From CBDFKB01 sp965248715 (GTDB lineage: Bacteria; Pseudomonadota; Alphaproteobacteria; Rhizobiales; Rhizobiaceae): a stretch of 64,000 nt of DNA. The notes under the pieces were generated by a model, which saw nothing but the letters and a program-made list of their open reading frames with translations, did no database searches and had not been told where the DNA came from. This document shows, in pieces, positions 63,582-64,000 of the stretch (position 1 is its first letter; each line of letters starts with the position of its first letter). The translations under genes and the position numbers were made by a program. Location: positions 1,054,001 through 1,118,000 of the forward strand of contig CBDFKB010000008.1 in assembly GCA_965248715.1 (NCBI GenBank), given 5' to 3'.

Positions 63582-64000
63582 ATGCACCATTTTGGCAATG
63601 ACAGCCGCTTCTCTCATTCGCAAGAAGCGCGGCGCAAGCAGTGGTTTATCAAAGCCAGACAGGAGCAAAAGCTTCGTGAAGACATTGCAGAAGAGGCTTC
63701 GGAAAATGCCACCGTAACCGCCATTGGCGTATCGGTGATAATGGCATCTGAAATTCAGATTGCGGCGTTTGAAGCCAAACTCGATGCTTACGACGAAGCG
63801 ACCACTGCCGCCCTCATGGACAATCAAATTGAGTATGAGGCGCTGCAAAGACGTTTGATCGAGATTGAAGCCCGGCTTGAGGGGATTTGGCAATACGCCA
63901 ATACCATGGCGGATGGAAGCCGGGTGTTTTTGAATGAGGCGCGAACTCAAGCCTACGATGAATTCGGCAAGCCGGTATCCGATGAAGAATATTCCTACGA
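63582..64000 (+). CDS. Coiled-coil protein, partial (runs off the edge)
   Basis: The frame is open to the right edge with no stop. It is helical and charged (RRKQWFIKARQEQKLREDIAE, then YEALQRRLIEIEARLEGIW), with one short hydrophobic stretch (TVTAIGVSVIMASEIQIAAF). The start is ATG 63582 or TTG 63570. The family is not known. It probably belongs with the secreted protein before it. Confidence 0.55.
   Translation, partial: MHHFGNDSRFSHSQEARRKQWFIKARQEQKLREDIAEEASENATVTAIGVSVIMASEIQIAAFEAKLDAYDEATTAALMDNQIEYEALQRRLIEIEARLEGIWQYANTMADGSRVFLNEARTQAYDEFGKPVSDEEYSY

Overview
The window looks like a piece of an alphaproteobacterial chromosome, most like Hyphomicrobiales (Rhizobiales). The reasons are a polyhydroxybutyrate (PHB) locus, the gene order dgt-argS-SPOR-nagZ-scpA-scpB-tatABC-serS-surE-pcm-LytM-DUF815-yajC-secDF that I know from rhizobia and Brucella, and many copies of a RIME-like intergenic repeat. 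No rRNA and no CRISPR array was seen. There is one tRNA gene.

Region 1 (1-8.5 kb): the tail of a trimethylamine methyltransferase gene, a small membrane protein, a cupin, a decayed higA antitoxin split by a RIME-like repeat, and then the PHB locus (phaB, bdhA, phaZ, phaC, phaP, phaR). These genes make, coat, degrade and regulate PHB. The phaP promoter carries two perfect CTGC-N3-GCAG dyads, the kind of site PhaR binds in Paracoccus, and one lies between the -35 and -10 boxes.

Region 2 (8.5-45.7 kb): ordinary chromosomal housekeeping genes (radC, map, sfsA, an RND/MMPL exporter, xth, DUF2339, an A-type Fe-S carrier, dgt, argS, SPOR protein, nagZ, scpAB, an orphan ABC ATPase, tatABC, serS, surE, pcm, a degenerate LytM factor, a DUF815 ATPase, yajC, fused secDF, two homologues of mitochondrial complex I assembly factors, a GT39-type transferase, a fatty-acid hydroxylase, a threonine dehydratase remnant and a dienoyl-CoA isomerase-like crotonase).

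Region 3 (45.7-64 kb, running off the right edge): an integrated mobile element whose left end is at tRNA-Leu(UAG). A large serine recombinase reads through the tRNA gene on the opposite strand. Next comes a tightly overlapping minus-strand operon of nine genes (53917 down to 48369) built around a VirD4/TraG-like coupling ATPase and several unrecognised membrane proteins. No relaxase or VirB-type secretion gene is visible in the window. Beyond it are a convergent pair (a protein with a DUF4384-like region and an HExxH metallopeptidase), a zone of palindromic repeats and MITE-like sequence, ardA antirestriction, a ParB-like gene with no ParA, a broken DUF3768 gene, a ParDE toxin-antitoxin pair, and a resolvase cut by an IS5-family insertion sequence whose precise removal restores the frame.

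The parts most likely to be new are the compact coupling-protein/membrane operon, the convergent metallopeptidase pair, and two families of structured repeats in the element: a 39-bp hairpin unit that also lies inside parB, and a nested hairpin after ardA and after the gene that follows it.
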